Shown: positions 18,272 to 27,065 of the stretch, piece by piece
How positions within the stretch are numbered: position 1 is the stretch's first letter
Layout of the letters: every line of letters begins with the position of its first letter
DNA from: Planctomycetota bacterium
GTDB taxonomy: Bacteria > Planctomycetota > Planctomycetia > Gemmatales > Gemmataceae
DNA length: 47,914 nucleotides
Direction of reading: 5' to 3'
Assembly (NCBI GenBank): GCA_021809185.1
Contig: JAKBAI010000011.1
Coordinates: 1-47,914 of the forward strand
Position numbers and translations under genes: made by a program
The notes under the pieces: generated by a model
The model's input: the letters and a program-made list of their open reading frames with translations, nothing else
Databases searched by the model: none
Told to the model about the DNA's origin: nothing

Positions 18272-19134
18272 TTATGATTCAAATTACTAAATCCAATTTA
18301 TTTAATCAGCATTTATTTAAACATTCATACCATCGATTAGATTTCTAAGTGGGCCGATTCAAAAACAGTTCAAATTCATATTTGTCTTTTCTCTTTCGCG
18401 CACTTGTAAATCAAGCAAACTCACACGGATACCTTCTCAATAGATTTTTTATGCCGGAGCGATTAGGAAAAATTCATGAAATTTTTCTCTGAATTGTTTA
18501 TATCCACAACTATATTTTATCCTTAATTCTTCGAATGGAGCCTTTCGAGCTTAATTGGATAGATTAGGTAAAAAAATAGTTCATTAGCTCAAATATAAAA
18601 TCGAAAATAATTGAAACCATTTTGAAACTCGATCGTTATTAAAGTGTTCGAAATAAATAGACATTCAAAAAGTTACTTTGAAATTGGAATAATTGAAATG
18701 GGGAACTATGCCGATCGATTATCTCAACGTTAGCCCCAATATATCTCCGCATGAGGAGATTTTTTGAAAATCGTTAAAAAAAGATAATCATTAGTGATGA
18801 AAAGCGAGTCATCATCAGCTAATTCACCTGTAAATGTGCAAATAATCTAGGGTGTGTTATAAAAACTAACCATTATCGTCAACTCTATTATCTCTGGAAC
18901 TATTGCCGAACGATTACGAATTGAAGAATAATTGTCATGAATTCATGATGCGAAATAAGCCTTAGATTTACGAAATATCCCCGTACAATCATCAATAATT
19001 AATATTAATTGTGCATGAGTAAAAAAAGATTGCCAGTATTTTGAATATGTTAGTTTAAATAATGCTATTCGTTTAAAAATCGAGGTCCAAATAAATTAAG
19101 AAATTCTTATTCAAAACGTAAATATTTCTTGAGT

Positions 19135-19145
19135 AGTTTGCTTGA
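19135..19145 (+). promoter_or_regulatory. Motif shared by paralogue B and C leaders
   Basis: agtttgcttga, identical at 20935-20945 ahead of paralogue C. In B it is followed by TTGACC-like sequence and could be part of a promoter. Only two copies, so chance is not excluded. Confidence 0.3.
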
Positions 19146-19270
19146 CCTATTGTATAAAGCCTGAATAAGACTTGAAATAAGATAGAAGAAGGCCTGAAGA
19201 GGGATCAGAGAAAGATTTATTTGAATTTGAGGAGCTTAGAAATTGGGATCAAGTAAATCTAGATCAAGCA

Positions 19271-20047
19271 ATGGAACCAAACATGAAAATAAAAAATATT
19301 CTCCAATACATGATAGGTTGCACAATAATTATTTTATTGGGTGGTTCCCTGTTGATTAATTATTCAGGGTTTGACCTCTTCTCGTTTATATCTATAGAGC
19401 AATCAGTTCATTCCACTTCTATACATCCCACTTCTATACATCCCACTTCTATACATCCCACTTCTATACATCCCACTTCAGCTCATTCCACTAAGCTTGA
19501 ATCAAAGTGGCAAAGTGATGACAAGTCGATAAGTTCTAACTCAACTAGTGTTAACTCGACTAGATTTAAGCCAACTCTTTCTTCGGAGCCGATAGCACCA
19601 ATTCCCGCGGGTGTTCCTCTGCTTTCCATGGATAAGCTGAACCAGCAAAAGAAGGATTTGAGTTTGAAACAGCACTATCAGACTTTCAACCTCCAGTTAC
19701 GACAAGAATTACTGTTGGATTGGTGTTACGGCTTGGCGAATGTTCAGGATGTTTTTGAGCAGATTGGTGATTCGCTCCGAGAAAATCCGAAGCTATTGCC
19801 TCTTCGTATCTATTCATATTTGCGAAATAGAGCTGATCAGGTTATCGATCCGATAAGTGGTGAGGTATCGGTTATTGATGATTCTCTTGTTGCTTTATAT
19901 ATACTTGACCAATTATCCAATCTTCCAACCTTTAAGAAAATGGCAGGTTCTGAAGTTTTATTCAATGAGTTAAAAACAGAAATCAATGACTTTCTCCACT
20001 CCAAAAATGGTGGTTATTCTATCGATGAAACCGTTTTGGATCACTAA
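19271..20047 (+). CDS. Membrane-anchored small protein, paralogue B of four
   Basis: 258 residues, the longest of the four. Membrane span at ~11-31 (YMIGCTIIILLGGSLLI), then a Ser/Thr/His/Pro-rich linker that includes a 15-bp coding repeat (HPTSI units, 19409-19498), then the family core: LRQELLLDWCYGLANVQDVFEQI, NPKLLPL, IDDSLVALYILDQL and a last acidic helix. The core is closest to paralogue C (LLDWC-GL, SLRENP, DD--ALY). ATG 19271 has no good Shine-Dalgarno; the in-frame ATG at 19283 follows GGAA. Function unknown. Confidence 0.8.
   Translation: MEPNMKIKNILQYMIGCTIIILLGGSLLINYSGFDLFSFISIEQSVHSTSIHPTSIHPTSIHPTSIHPTSAHSTKLESKWQSDDKSISSNSTSVNSTRFKPTLSSEPIAPIPAGVPLLSMDKLNQQKKDLSLKQHYQTFNLQLRQELLLDWCYGLANVQDVFEQIGDSLRENPKLLPLRIYSYLRNRADQVIDPISGEVSVIDDSLVALYILDQLSNLPTFKKMAGSEVLFNELKTEINDFLHSKNGGYSIDETVLDH
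19409..19498 (+). repeat. 15-bp coding tandem repeat in paralogue B
   Basis: Four near-identical units of catcccacttctata followed by two degenerate ones. Encodes His-Pro-Thr-Ser-Ile repeats in the linker directly after the membrane span, presumably outside the cytoplasm. Confidence 0.88.
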
Positions 20048-20115
20048 TTTTAGTCGATACCGATTTTAGAATAATAGCTCTCAGCTCTTTTGTTCATTAG
20101 TCTACAATAGAGGGC

Positions 20116-20145
20116 ATGCGAATAGAACATTTGCGAATAGATGAC
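20116..20145. repeat. 15-bp tandem repeat, 2 copies
   Basis: atgcgaatagaacat then ttgcgaatagatgac, with a third partial copy starting ttgcg. Confidence 0.65.
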
Positions 20146-20934
20146 TTGCGCGCTCTTGATTGGTGTGCTGGTTCAGATGGATAGCAACTTCAAGCCCAGG
20201 TGACGAATATAATCCACAAATTTTGGCAAGTAAATTTTGATTTTAGAGTCGTCAGTTTACTCCCCATCTCTTGGTTTACTTTGTTTTTCATCTTGGTAAT
20301 TGTTTTAGAACTCAAATTGTTTGCTAATTTTTAAATCGGTTTCCCGAGGACTTTTACATTGTCTGGTTAATAAATTTGTTCAGTAAATAGATTTTGTTTC
20401 CCTGAATTGATCGAAGTACTTTGTCGTATTATCTTTTTGTCTAGTCATTTCTTGAATTTAATCCAAGCTATTTGGAATCTATTCATTTCTCTTGATTCCA
20501 TAGAAATTTACTCCTTTCACGTATTGTTGTCTTAATCGTTACACGAGGTTTTCTTTCTCTAATCTTGAGCAATGGCACAGATGGTAAGCGAGATTAAAGG
20601 CTCATTAAATTATTAGTAAAAATGTTTGTCTCCCGTATTATTTGTACTGAATCTGAAAGACTGATTATAGATCGAATGTGAGAATAGAATGAGCGTTATT
20701 GATAAATAGAGTTGTCGTCCTCTTTCGTAACAAGAGTCTTTCATAATCTTGATTGGTAGATTAGAAGGCGAATATTAAAGCTAGATTAGCAGATATTCTT
20801 GTAAGCAAACCCAAGAACGATGTATTTCCCGAAAGAGATGAAAAAGTACTCATGATTGACAGCTAGTGAAAGGGAAAAATCATTCTCGACAAGATGATTA
20901 GATGATTGAGGAATATGTGTATTTTTGTTCAAAA

Positions 20935-20945
20935 AGTTTGCTTGA
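20935..20945 (+). promoter_or_regulatory. Motif shared by paralogue C and B leaders
   Basis: agtttgcttga, identical to 19135-19145, 70 bases before the chosen start of paralogue C. Confidence 0.3.
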
Positions 20946-21015
20946 GAATCTAGCTTGTTTGACTATGTAATTAGCTTAAGAATAATCAGTTACATGGATA
21001 AAATAGGAGATGACG

Positions 21016-21636
21016 ATGAAAATTCTAAATATACAACCAGGGGTGATTTGTGTTACAGTGATCGTGTTGGGAGCGGGGTTTTTATCGCTTAACTATTTTA
21101 ATCTTAATCCTGCCCTAGCTGCCTTAAGTGAAGAATTGACTTCAATGCCATTCGTGCCATTGCAAAATCAACCTAGAAATAAGGTTGTGCATCCAACCGA
21201 GCGATCGAAAATTCCGGTCTATCCCACACTTTCCAGGGAATCGGTTGAAAAGCAAAATAAAAAATTGAGTATAACTCGATACTATCAAGATTCGAATCTT
21301 CGTTGGCGGCGGGAAGTTTTGCTTGATTGGTGTTGTGGATTAACAGATATTTCTCAGGTTTTTGCATCGTTTCGCTGTTCGCTCGAAGAAAATCCAACTT
21401 CTGTGCCGTTATATTTTCTCTATTATTTGAATAAGGACAATGGTCGTCAATCTGTTGATACGATTGATGATCAAACCATTGCTTTATATGTATTTGATCA
21501 CTTGACGAATCATCCCTCTTTTACGTTCATTGCAGAAGATGAATTGATGCTGCTCGAATTAAAAGCAGATTTACACAACTATCTCGTTGCGAACCAAGCC
21601 GAATATTCGTATGATGAAACACTTGTGGAGAGATAA
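21016..21636 (+). CDS. Membrane-anchored small protein, paralogue C of four
   Basis: 206 residues. I chose the ATG at 21016 because AGGAG lies 6 bases upstream; another ATG at 21010 touches that site. Membrane span at ~8-28 (ICVTVIVLGAGFLSL), then a short linker and the core: YYQDSNLRWRREVLLDWCCGL, VFASF, SLEENP, IDDQTIALYVFDHL and a closing helix ending SYDETLVER, which matches the SIDETVLDH end of paralogue B. B and C are clearly sister copies; A and D are more distant. Function unknown. Confidence 0.82.
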   Translation: MKILNIQPGVICVTVIVLGAGFLSLNYFNLNPALAALSEELTSMPFVPLQNQPRNKVVHPTERSKIPVYPTLSRESVEKQNKKLSITRYYQDSNLRWRREVLLDWCCGLTDISQVFASFRCSLEENPTSVPLYFLYYLNKDNGRQSVDTIDDQTIALYVFDHLTNHPSFTFIAEDELMLLELKADLHNYLVANQAEYSYDETLVER

Positions 21637-22901
21637 GCCGTTGCTATGATTTGAATATAATCGATTGAACGATGTTCCAATGCGTTTTTCCGATCGAGTG
21701 CCTTTATAACCTTACAGAAGATGTAATCGTTTGTGAGTGTTCTCTAATTAGTAATTGGTGACGGATCAAAGTCCGGATCGTAGGGCTAATGATGGTCGTC
21801 ATCAGTTCATCAAAGAGAGAAAATTAAGGCTATTTAGGTCAAAGATCGATCTTAAGCCTATTTAATCTGGATGGACAGATACCAAGCCGAACGGCAAGAA
21901 CAGCGTATACCGTTCGTCCCCCAGATCCTAAATTGAAATCACTTGTCCCAAGCCAAAGGCGCTGACCAAACAATTCTATTCCTCCGATCTGAGCTGATGA
22001 TCTGCCTTCGAACGCCGAGTAAAATGGGTGCTATAGTCGAGATCCACTCATCTCGAGAATATCTTGTGGAAGGTTACAACGGATCCTAAAGTTCTATATC
22101 GAATTCTTATTTGGATAATTGGTAGTTATGAGCTACTTTTAATCGCTTTTGTCCTTTAGTGATTGAGCTAGAATCAATAAAATGAATCATTCAAGTCGTT
22201 CCTTGCTCAGAGTGGTCTTTCTCAATCCACTTGGAATAAGATACGGTTCTATAACGATTTATTCACAATATCGAATGAAAATAATTTAATTGTTTTGATA
22301 GGAATGCTCTCCCCATTTTATCTCGATTCCTTCTATTCTGAAAGCACAATGAGAAATGCTCGATTTTTAAAAATGTTGTTCTTAATGCGAATCTTTTCAG
22401 CTTGTTCTGGGTTGAATTTAATAGTCTGCCGGATTTCCTTTTATTGAAATCAATAATAAGGTTCAAGAAATTCCTAAATGATATGGAACTTAAAACAGGT
22501 GAAAGCTCGTCTCATGAGTAAGAGATGATAAACGAAAGATTTATGAGCTATATTTATAAGCTATATTTATAAGTTTAAAGCTAATTTTAATAGGAAGTTA
22601 TTTCGATCGATATTTCGAAATAGCTAAAGTAAATCGATACCCCGCCAGTAATATTCTTTATTTAGGATATTCTTTTTAAGCATTCTTGCGAATTCTGGTT
22701 ATCGTTGAAGGTAGTTTACGTAAAGCAAGCACCAACGATTCCATTATTAGTAATTTTATCAGTATTTTATTAGTTAGTAATTGAACTCAAGTGGTTTTGT
22801 TCAAGCTAGTAAACTCTCTATTCCCTTTCTTGCCAATTGTGAAGGGTTGAAGAGGTGTTTCGCTTGTATTACCTGAATTAACGAAAGCATAAAAGAGATT
22901 T
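21637..22901. other. 1.27-kb spacer between paralogues C and D
   Basis: No gene seen on either strand. A somewhat G+C-richer patch at about 21880-22080 includes a 7-bp inverted repeat (CGAACGG at 21888, CCGTTCG at 21910) but no frame I can defend. A 13-bp duplication lies at 22546-22571. Confidence 0.55.
22546..22571. repeat. 13-bp exact tandem duplication
   Basis: agctatatttata twice in a row in the spacer before paralogue D. Confidence 0.75.
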
Positions 22902-23402
22902 ATGAAACTATTCAGTAATCCATTTCATTTTGGTGTATTTGTTATTGGTGGTATTTTATTGTCGGGTTCCTACTTATGGATCAAAGAATTCGATAGTCAA
23001 TCGATCAAATCAATCCCTGCTTATCTAGATTCTGCAGAAAAAATTACGCAAATAACCCACCATCTCGAACGGCAAAATACAGTTGTGGCTACGATGACTC
23101 AACTGCATTCGGAATTGGCCATGGACTTGATCTTTGGCCAGAGAGATGTTGCAGAAGTATTTAGGAATTTTTGTCAGCTCGCCGAAGAAGAAGGGATCTT
23201 GTTTAATCAGCTCAAAACACACTTCCCCGATCTAGATGACCAAGAAGTTATTGTACGACAAATCGTGAATCATGTCGAAGATTGTTTGAATCGGATTTCG
23301 TCAAAGGAGATTCAAAAAAAGAAGCGGCAGATCGAGAAAAAACTGCGTAAATATGTTAAAAATCATCATTGGAGTTTGTCAAAATCGAAATTCGTCAGCT
23401 GA
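22902..23402 (+). CDS. Membrane-anchored small protein, paralogue D of four
   Basis: 166 residues. Membrane span at ~9-26 (FGVFVIGGILLSGSYLW). Core: QLHSELAMDLIFGQRDVAEVFRNF, then LKTHFPDLDDQEVIVRQIV, NHVEDCL and a Lys-rich last helix. The FPDLDDQE---RQ-VNHV part is the clearest match to what I recall as the planctomycete family consensus (a small domain with FPG--DEE--CRQVI). AGAGA precedes the ATG. A strong terminator hairpin follows 24 bases after the stop. Function unknown. Confidence 0.8.
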   Translation: MKLFSNPFHFGVFVIGGILLSGSYLWIKEFDSQSIKSIPAYLDSAEKITQITHHLERQNTVVATMTQLHSELAMDLIFGQRDVAEVFRNFCQLAEEEGILFNQLKTHFPDLDDQEVIVRQIVNHVEDCLNRISSKEIQKKKRQIEKKLRKYVKNHHWSLSKSKFVS

Positions 23403-23425
23403 GACCAATAACGAAGACCAACAAT

Positions 23426-23465
23426 TTGGGATTATGCTTGTATTCAAATCCAAGCATAATCCCAA
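23426..23465 (+). terminator. Terminator hairpin of paralogue D
   Basis: TTGGGATTATGCTTG and CAAGCATAATCCCAA pair perfectly over 15 bp around a 10-base loop; TTCTTT follows. Begins 23 bases after the stop codon. Confidence 0.75.
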
Positions 23466-23571
23466 TTCTTTAGATGGTTCCAACGATTACTTACTTTTGG
23501 AATGTCTCTTTTCAGAGAATTTGATTGGGTAGAAGAAATCTTGGCAAAGACTTCCTCAAACATTGTTGATC

Positions 23572-23610
23572 AGATAAGATAGGATAAGATAGGATAAGAT
23601 AAGACAAGAC
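23572..23610. repeat. 10-bp tandem repeat, about 4 copies
   Basis: Units of aggataagat, the last degenerating to aagacaagac. Confidence 0.8.
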
Positions 23611-23813
23611 CAGCTAAAATAGGATCGATCATCTTGCCTGTCCTGAAGAAAGTTTGTCCATAATCCCCATAAAGGGTATAGTATTTTCCTAGACAAACCT
23701 TGAGAGAGATCGTCCTTAAACTCTGCCGACATTTCGAAAAGATCGATTAATCCTCATTTGTTTCATCATAGAAGCTTTTTGAATGTTGTTGTTGTTGGGT
23801 AAATGTTAAATGT

Positions 23814-23840
23814 TAGGAACAAGCAAAAATGCTTGTCCTA
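23814..23840. repeat. Small palindromic repeat
   Basis: TAGGAACAAGCA and TGCTTGTCCTA pair around AAAA with one bulged A. The right half (TGTCCTACT) recurs in an imperfect palindrome at 40397-40422, so this may belong to a dispersed REP-like family. Confidence 0.5.
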
Positions 23841-24000
23841 CTAGAACTAGAAGAAGCTCGGATAAAACGGAGAGGAACAGATAGGCCTTATTCTATATTC
23901 TTTAAATAAAGCCTCTTAATCAAAGCATTCTTAATGAAGATCTGAAGATCAAATCTACATTTAATGAGATTGTTCCTTAGTTTGTTTTACCTCAAAGAAA

Positions 24001-24030
24001 GAGTATTTTGGAGTATTTTAGAGTATTTTG
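24001..24030. repeat. 10-bp tandem repeat, 3 copies
   Basis: gagtattttg, gagtatttta, gagtattttg, directly downstream of the efflux adaptor stop. Confidence 0.85.
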
Positions 24031-24063
24031 GGCATTTTATTTTTTGGAAGAATTCGATCCTGC

Positions 24064-25719
24064 TTATTCCGTTTCTCCCAGTTTCCCGCGGAGTAATTCC
24101 CCTCTCAAGGTTTCTCCCCCTGTCTCTACAATCGTTTCTCCTGGTAGTAATCCGGTAATAATCTCGATCTGATCCCCTTTGAAGATTCCTGGACGGACCA
24201 CTCGAGGATAGACACATAAAATCGGTGCTGGTTTATTCTCTTTGTCCATACCTTCTTGATGGGAGTCTTTCTTTTCCGAAGATTCTGGAGAATCCGGGAA
24301 TCCTTTGGAACGGACGAAAACGAGATGAGATTCACCGTCCCAAAATAGGGCATTTTTGGGGATAAGAATTGCTTGTGGGTCTCGGCGCAAGATCAGTCGA
24401 CCGGTGCCGAAGGTGTGGATACGAAGCTCTCCATTGACATTTGGTAATACGGCGCGCATATGGACCATCCGAGTTTTTTCATCCGCAGCGGAACTTATCC
24501 AGTTGATCGTCCCCTCGATCTCTCGATCACTGCCATCGGGCTGAAATAGGATTTTCGTCTTGTTCAAGTGAACCAAGCGCAAATCTTCATTGCGAATGGC
24601 TATATGTACCCAGATCTGTTTTAGATCGACTACCTGATAAAGGACGCGCATGGTATCGATAACCTCGCCACGAACGATATCCTGTTGCACAATAGTTCCG
24701 GATATCGATGAGCGGATCGGGAGTAAATGGTTCGATTCGCGTTCGAGATCTAGCTTTACTTTTACCCCTTCTGGCAAGCCGAGTAAAAGTAATTCGCTCT
24801 GAACAGCGGTGCTATCTTTTTGTTTCCAAACATCGATCTGGTGCATCGGGAAACCCAAATTGATTAAATTCTGGCGCGCGCTCGCTAGTCTCACTTTTGC
24901 CTCGTTAAACATCCCTTTGGCATCGATTACATCTTTTTTGGCAATCGAGCCTTCTTTAACGGAAGTGATATCTTTGAGTTTTAGTTCTTGGATCTTTTCC
25001 TGGAGCAATGCTTGCTGAAATTCGCTTTTGGCTTTCCCAACTTCGGGGGCATCGATCAATGCTAGGATTTCCCCTGCTTGGACCGATTCTCCAATTTTTT
25101 TGTAGACCTGATAAACAGAACCAGGGGAACGAGAATTAATATGCACATTTTTTAGTTCATCATAAATAATTTCTCCATAAACGGGGATAGATTCAATCAC
25201 TTCCCCAACGGAGACTTTCGCAAATCGTATTCCATTTTTTTCCATACTCTCCCAGCTCGGAATTTGTAGACGGCGAGTGAAAATCTTAGCATCTTTTTGG
25301 TTTTTCGCACGCGGGCGTAATTGGATTGCCGCAGTTGCTTTTTCTTTCATCTCTGCCGTAACTGGGTATTGTGCACCATCGAGCTGAGCCAATTCTGGAT
25401 GGCAGAGTACACAATCCTGGACCCCGTGTTCCTCGCACCAGCCCGTATGATTCAATTCGGGCCATAGTTCCTGGTGGCATTCGATACATATTGCCTTGGC
25501 AACATTATGCTCTTTACACCATTCCTCCTCTTTGCTAGATTCATTTCCTGTTTCTTCTTTTGAAAAGAGTTCAGTAAATTTGGGGAATTTCCAATGATTT
25601 TCATTTCCCCACCAACCTACAAAAACTAATAGAAAAATCACTATAAGATTGATGGCGGAACTCCAGATGAATTTAAGCCACTTTAAACGGGTTCGATCAG
25701 GGGTTGCAGTATTTGTCAT
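24064..25719 (-). CDS. CusB-type RND efflux adaptor with N-terminal metal-ribbon motifs
   Basis: 551 residues. Periplasmic membrane-fusion protein that would link an inner-membrane RND pump to an outer-membrane channel for metal ion export. Membrane anchor at 18-37, then two Cys/His ribbons: C68-x2-H71-x6-C78-x2-C81 and C95-x2-H98-x4-C103-x2-C106. The adaptor body follows: barrel strand VYGEIIYDELKNVHINS, lipoyl half SVYQVYKKIGESVQAGEILALID, a helical hairpin (~220-300), lipoyl half SSISGTIVQQDIVRGEVI and the membrane-proximal domain. AGGA Shine-Dalgarno before ATG. No RND pump or TolC gene is within the window. Confidence 0.88.
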   Translation of the reverse strand: MTNTATPDRTRLKWLKFIWSSAINLIVIFLLVFVGWWGNENHWKFPKFTELFSKEETGNESSKEEEWCKEHNVAKAICIECHQELWPELNHTGWCEEHGVQDCVLCHPELAQLDGAQYPVTAEMKEKATAAIQLRPRAKNQKDAKIFTRRLQIPSWESMEKNGIRFAKVSVGEVIESIPVYGEIIYDELKNVHINSRSPGSVYQVYKKIGESVQAGEILALIDAPEVGKAKSEFQQALLQEKIQELKLKDITSVKEGSIAKKDVIDAKGMFNEAKVRLASARQNLINLGFPMHQIDVWKQKDSTAVQSELLLLGLPEGVKVKLDLERESNHLLPIRSSISGTIVQQDIVRGEVIDTMRVLYQVVDLKQIWVHIAIRNEDLRLVHLNKTKILFQPDGSDREIEGTINWISSAADEKTRMVHMRAVLPNVNGELRIHTFGTGRLILRRDPQAILIPKNALFWDGESHLVFVRSKGFPDSPESSEKKDSHQEGMDKENKPAPILCVYPRVVRPGIFKGDQIEIITGLLPGETIVETGGETLRGELLRGKLGETE

Positions 25720-25982
25720 TTTATTTCCTTGTTCTTAAAAAAGTCTTCCAGCTTTTCTCATCATGGCTGAAAAATGAATGAGTACGGAATTAAATACTTT
25801 TGGTCTTGCGGTGTTTGTTGGGATTGATTGTTCGTGCACTTTTTAGCACTTCGTTGTATCCTTGTGATTGTCTAAGGGGAGTATTTAGACAAAAAAGGAT
25901 AATCAAGAATAGAGGCTAAATGAATGGATCAAAATTGATAATCGGCTGTAAAGACTATCAATCAAGACCCGGGAGAAAAATG

Positions 25983-26633
25983 CTAGAGTAAAAGGGATCG
26001 ATGGCGAATAAATAATGCAATGGCTGGAGGCTTTGGTGGAGGATCTTCGAAGATGCAGAGAGCCGATGCAGCGGTTAATCGTGTTGCTTGAACTAGCAAA
26101 TAGGGAATCGAGTAATGGTTTTCTTGGCAGAGATTTTTACCAAGGTTTTTGCAGAGTATATCGCTGGAAGAATAAATTCCAAATCGCTCACAAAATGTCG
26201 ATAATAGAATACATGAATCGCCAGATTCTATAGGGAGAGATTCGATACTTCGTTGAATTGGTTGATTTTGGATTTCTTCTGTAACTTGATAAGAGAATCG
26301 ATTTTGGTCTTTGTGAAGTAAAATCAAATACCGAGCGCAAGGAAAAAAAGAGGATAAGAAAAGATCATTTCTGCTCTGATTTCTTCTCTCAATTTTTCTC
26401 TGATTTCTTCTCTCAATTATTCTCTCAGTCCCTCTCCGATCTTGATTCGAATGGCAATGGCAATCGCTTACAGCATCCTGGGGATTTAAAATCGGAGCAG
26501 AATCCAATATTGCAGATAGATTTGGGGCGCAAATGGTCCAGCTCGTTGTGCAAAGTTGAATACCATGAGGTAACAACAGCATTACACAAAGGGTTAAACA
26601 GATTATTGGAATACAACATCGTTTCATAATCAT
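25983..26633 (-). CDS. Secreted Cys-rich hypothetical protein upstream of the efflux adaptor
   Basis: 216 residues. Signal peptide MIMKRCCIPIICLTLCVMLLL; start could also be the ATG two codons on. The mature part has a CHCHS metal-binding-like motif, an 8-residue repeat IERRNQRK coded by a 24-bp duplication (26365-26415), several more Cys and a C-terminal PPPKPPAIA segment. It lies 263 bp ahead of the adaptor on the same strand, and metal-efflux operons often begin with a small secreted protein, so a metal-related role is possible. Not recognised otherwise; a moderately confident gene. Confidence 0.55.
   Translation of the reverse strand: MIMKRCCIPIICLTLCVMLLLPHGIQLCTTSWTICAPNLSAILDSAPILNPQDAVSDCHCHSNQDRRGTERIIERRNQRKIERRNQSRNDLFLSSFFPCARYLILLHKDQNRFSYQVTEEIQNQPIQRSIESLPIESGDSCILLSTFCERFGIYSSSDILCKNLGKNLCQENHYSIPYLLVQATRLTAASALCIFEDPPPKPPAIALFIRHRSLLL
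26365..26418. repeat. 24-bp coding tandem duplication
   Basis: Two copies of a unit containing ctgatttcttctctcaatt. Within the minus-strand frame it gives the repeated IERRNQ segment. Confidence 0.7.
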
Positions 26634-27065
26634 CTCAATTATTAATATATTCTATTCACTTTCATTCAAAATGCAAACAAAATCTATTATGAAGAGACAA
26701 TTTCGATATTATCTTTAAGAAGATTTCATTTTAAGAGAGAGGAATATACTAACCATTGATTGGCCAGAGAGTCTAACTTTAGGATATTATTGGGATCCTT
26801 TTAGGATCCCCTAACTTTAGAGATATTCTAGAGGACGTAATTTCAAATAGTTCGAATCCCCGTTGCTGAAACTCAAACATTTGTGAACGACGAATATTCT
26901 CTCTGACTTTCTTCTGTCCGAGACCAATCTCCGAGAAGTCTGTGGCTAATGAATAAAACCTCGATTTTAATTCACCGACTGGGCACGAATTTCCCGCTTG
27001 GTTGACGCTTGGGTGACGATTGGGCGAATGAACAAGGTTCTTCTTGATCGCCGTTTGAAAGATCA
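26634..27065. other. Spacer with palindrome, no convincing gene
   Basis: 432 bp between the secreted Cys-rich protein and the VWA gene. A 108-codon minus-strand frame (26779-27105) overlaps the VWA stop codon region but has no signal or recognisable content. The palindrome at 26792-26810 is the only structure. Confidence 0.5.
26773..26827 (-). terminator. Palindrome flanked by direct repeats after the ATPase-VWA operon
   Basis: GGGATCCT and AGGATCCC pair around TTT (26792-26810). Flanking it are ctaactttaggatatt (26773) and ctaactttagagatatt (26811). The hairpin may terminate the operon ending at 27066, though 256 bases away; the flanking repeats make a small inserted element another reading. 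Confidence 0.4.

Larger units (their letters stand above)
18065..19270. other. 1.2-kb spacer between paralogues A and B
   Basis: A+T-rich, with stops in all frames; no gene seen. Contains the strong hairpin at 18224-18271 and, at 19135-19145, the motif agtttgcttga shared with the leader of paralogue C. Confidence 0.6.
20048..21009. other. 0.96-kb spacer between paralogues B and C
   Basis: No gene seen. Contains a 15-bp duplication at 20116-20145 and the shared motif at 20935-20945. Confidence 0.6.
23466..24063. other. Convergent spacer with repeats, no gene
   Basis: About 600 bp between paralogue D and the efflux adaptor. Holds a 10-bp tandem repeat (23572-23610), a small palindrome (23814-23840) and a second 10-bp repeat (24001-24030). 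Confidence 0.6.

Noticed and set aside
20115-20178. Possible remnant of a fifth paralogue (reads LRALDWCAG, like LLDWC-GL of B and C)
   Set aside because: Only about five residues match, the preceding part is a 15-bp tandem repeat, and nothing downstream continues the family pattern.
26845-26870. tRNA T-loop-like gttcgaatcc
   Set aside because: No complementary stem on either side and no acceptor or anticodon arm; chance match.
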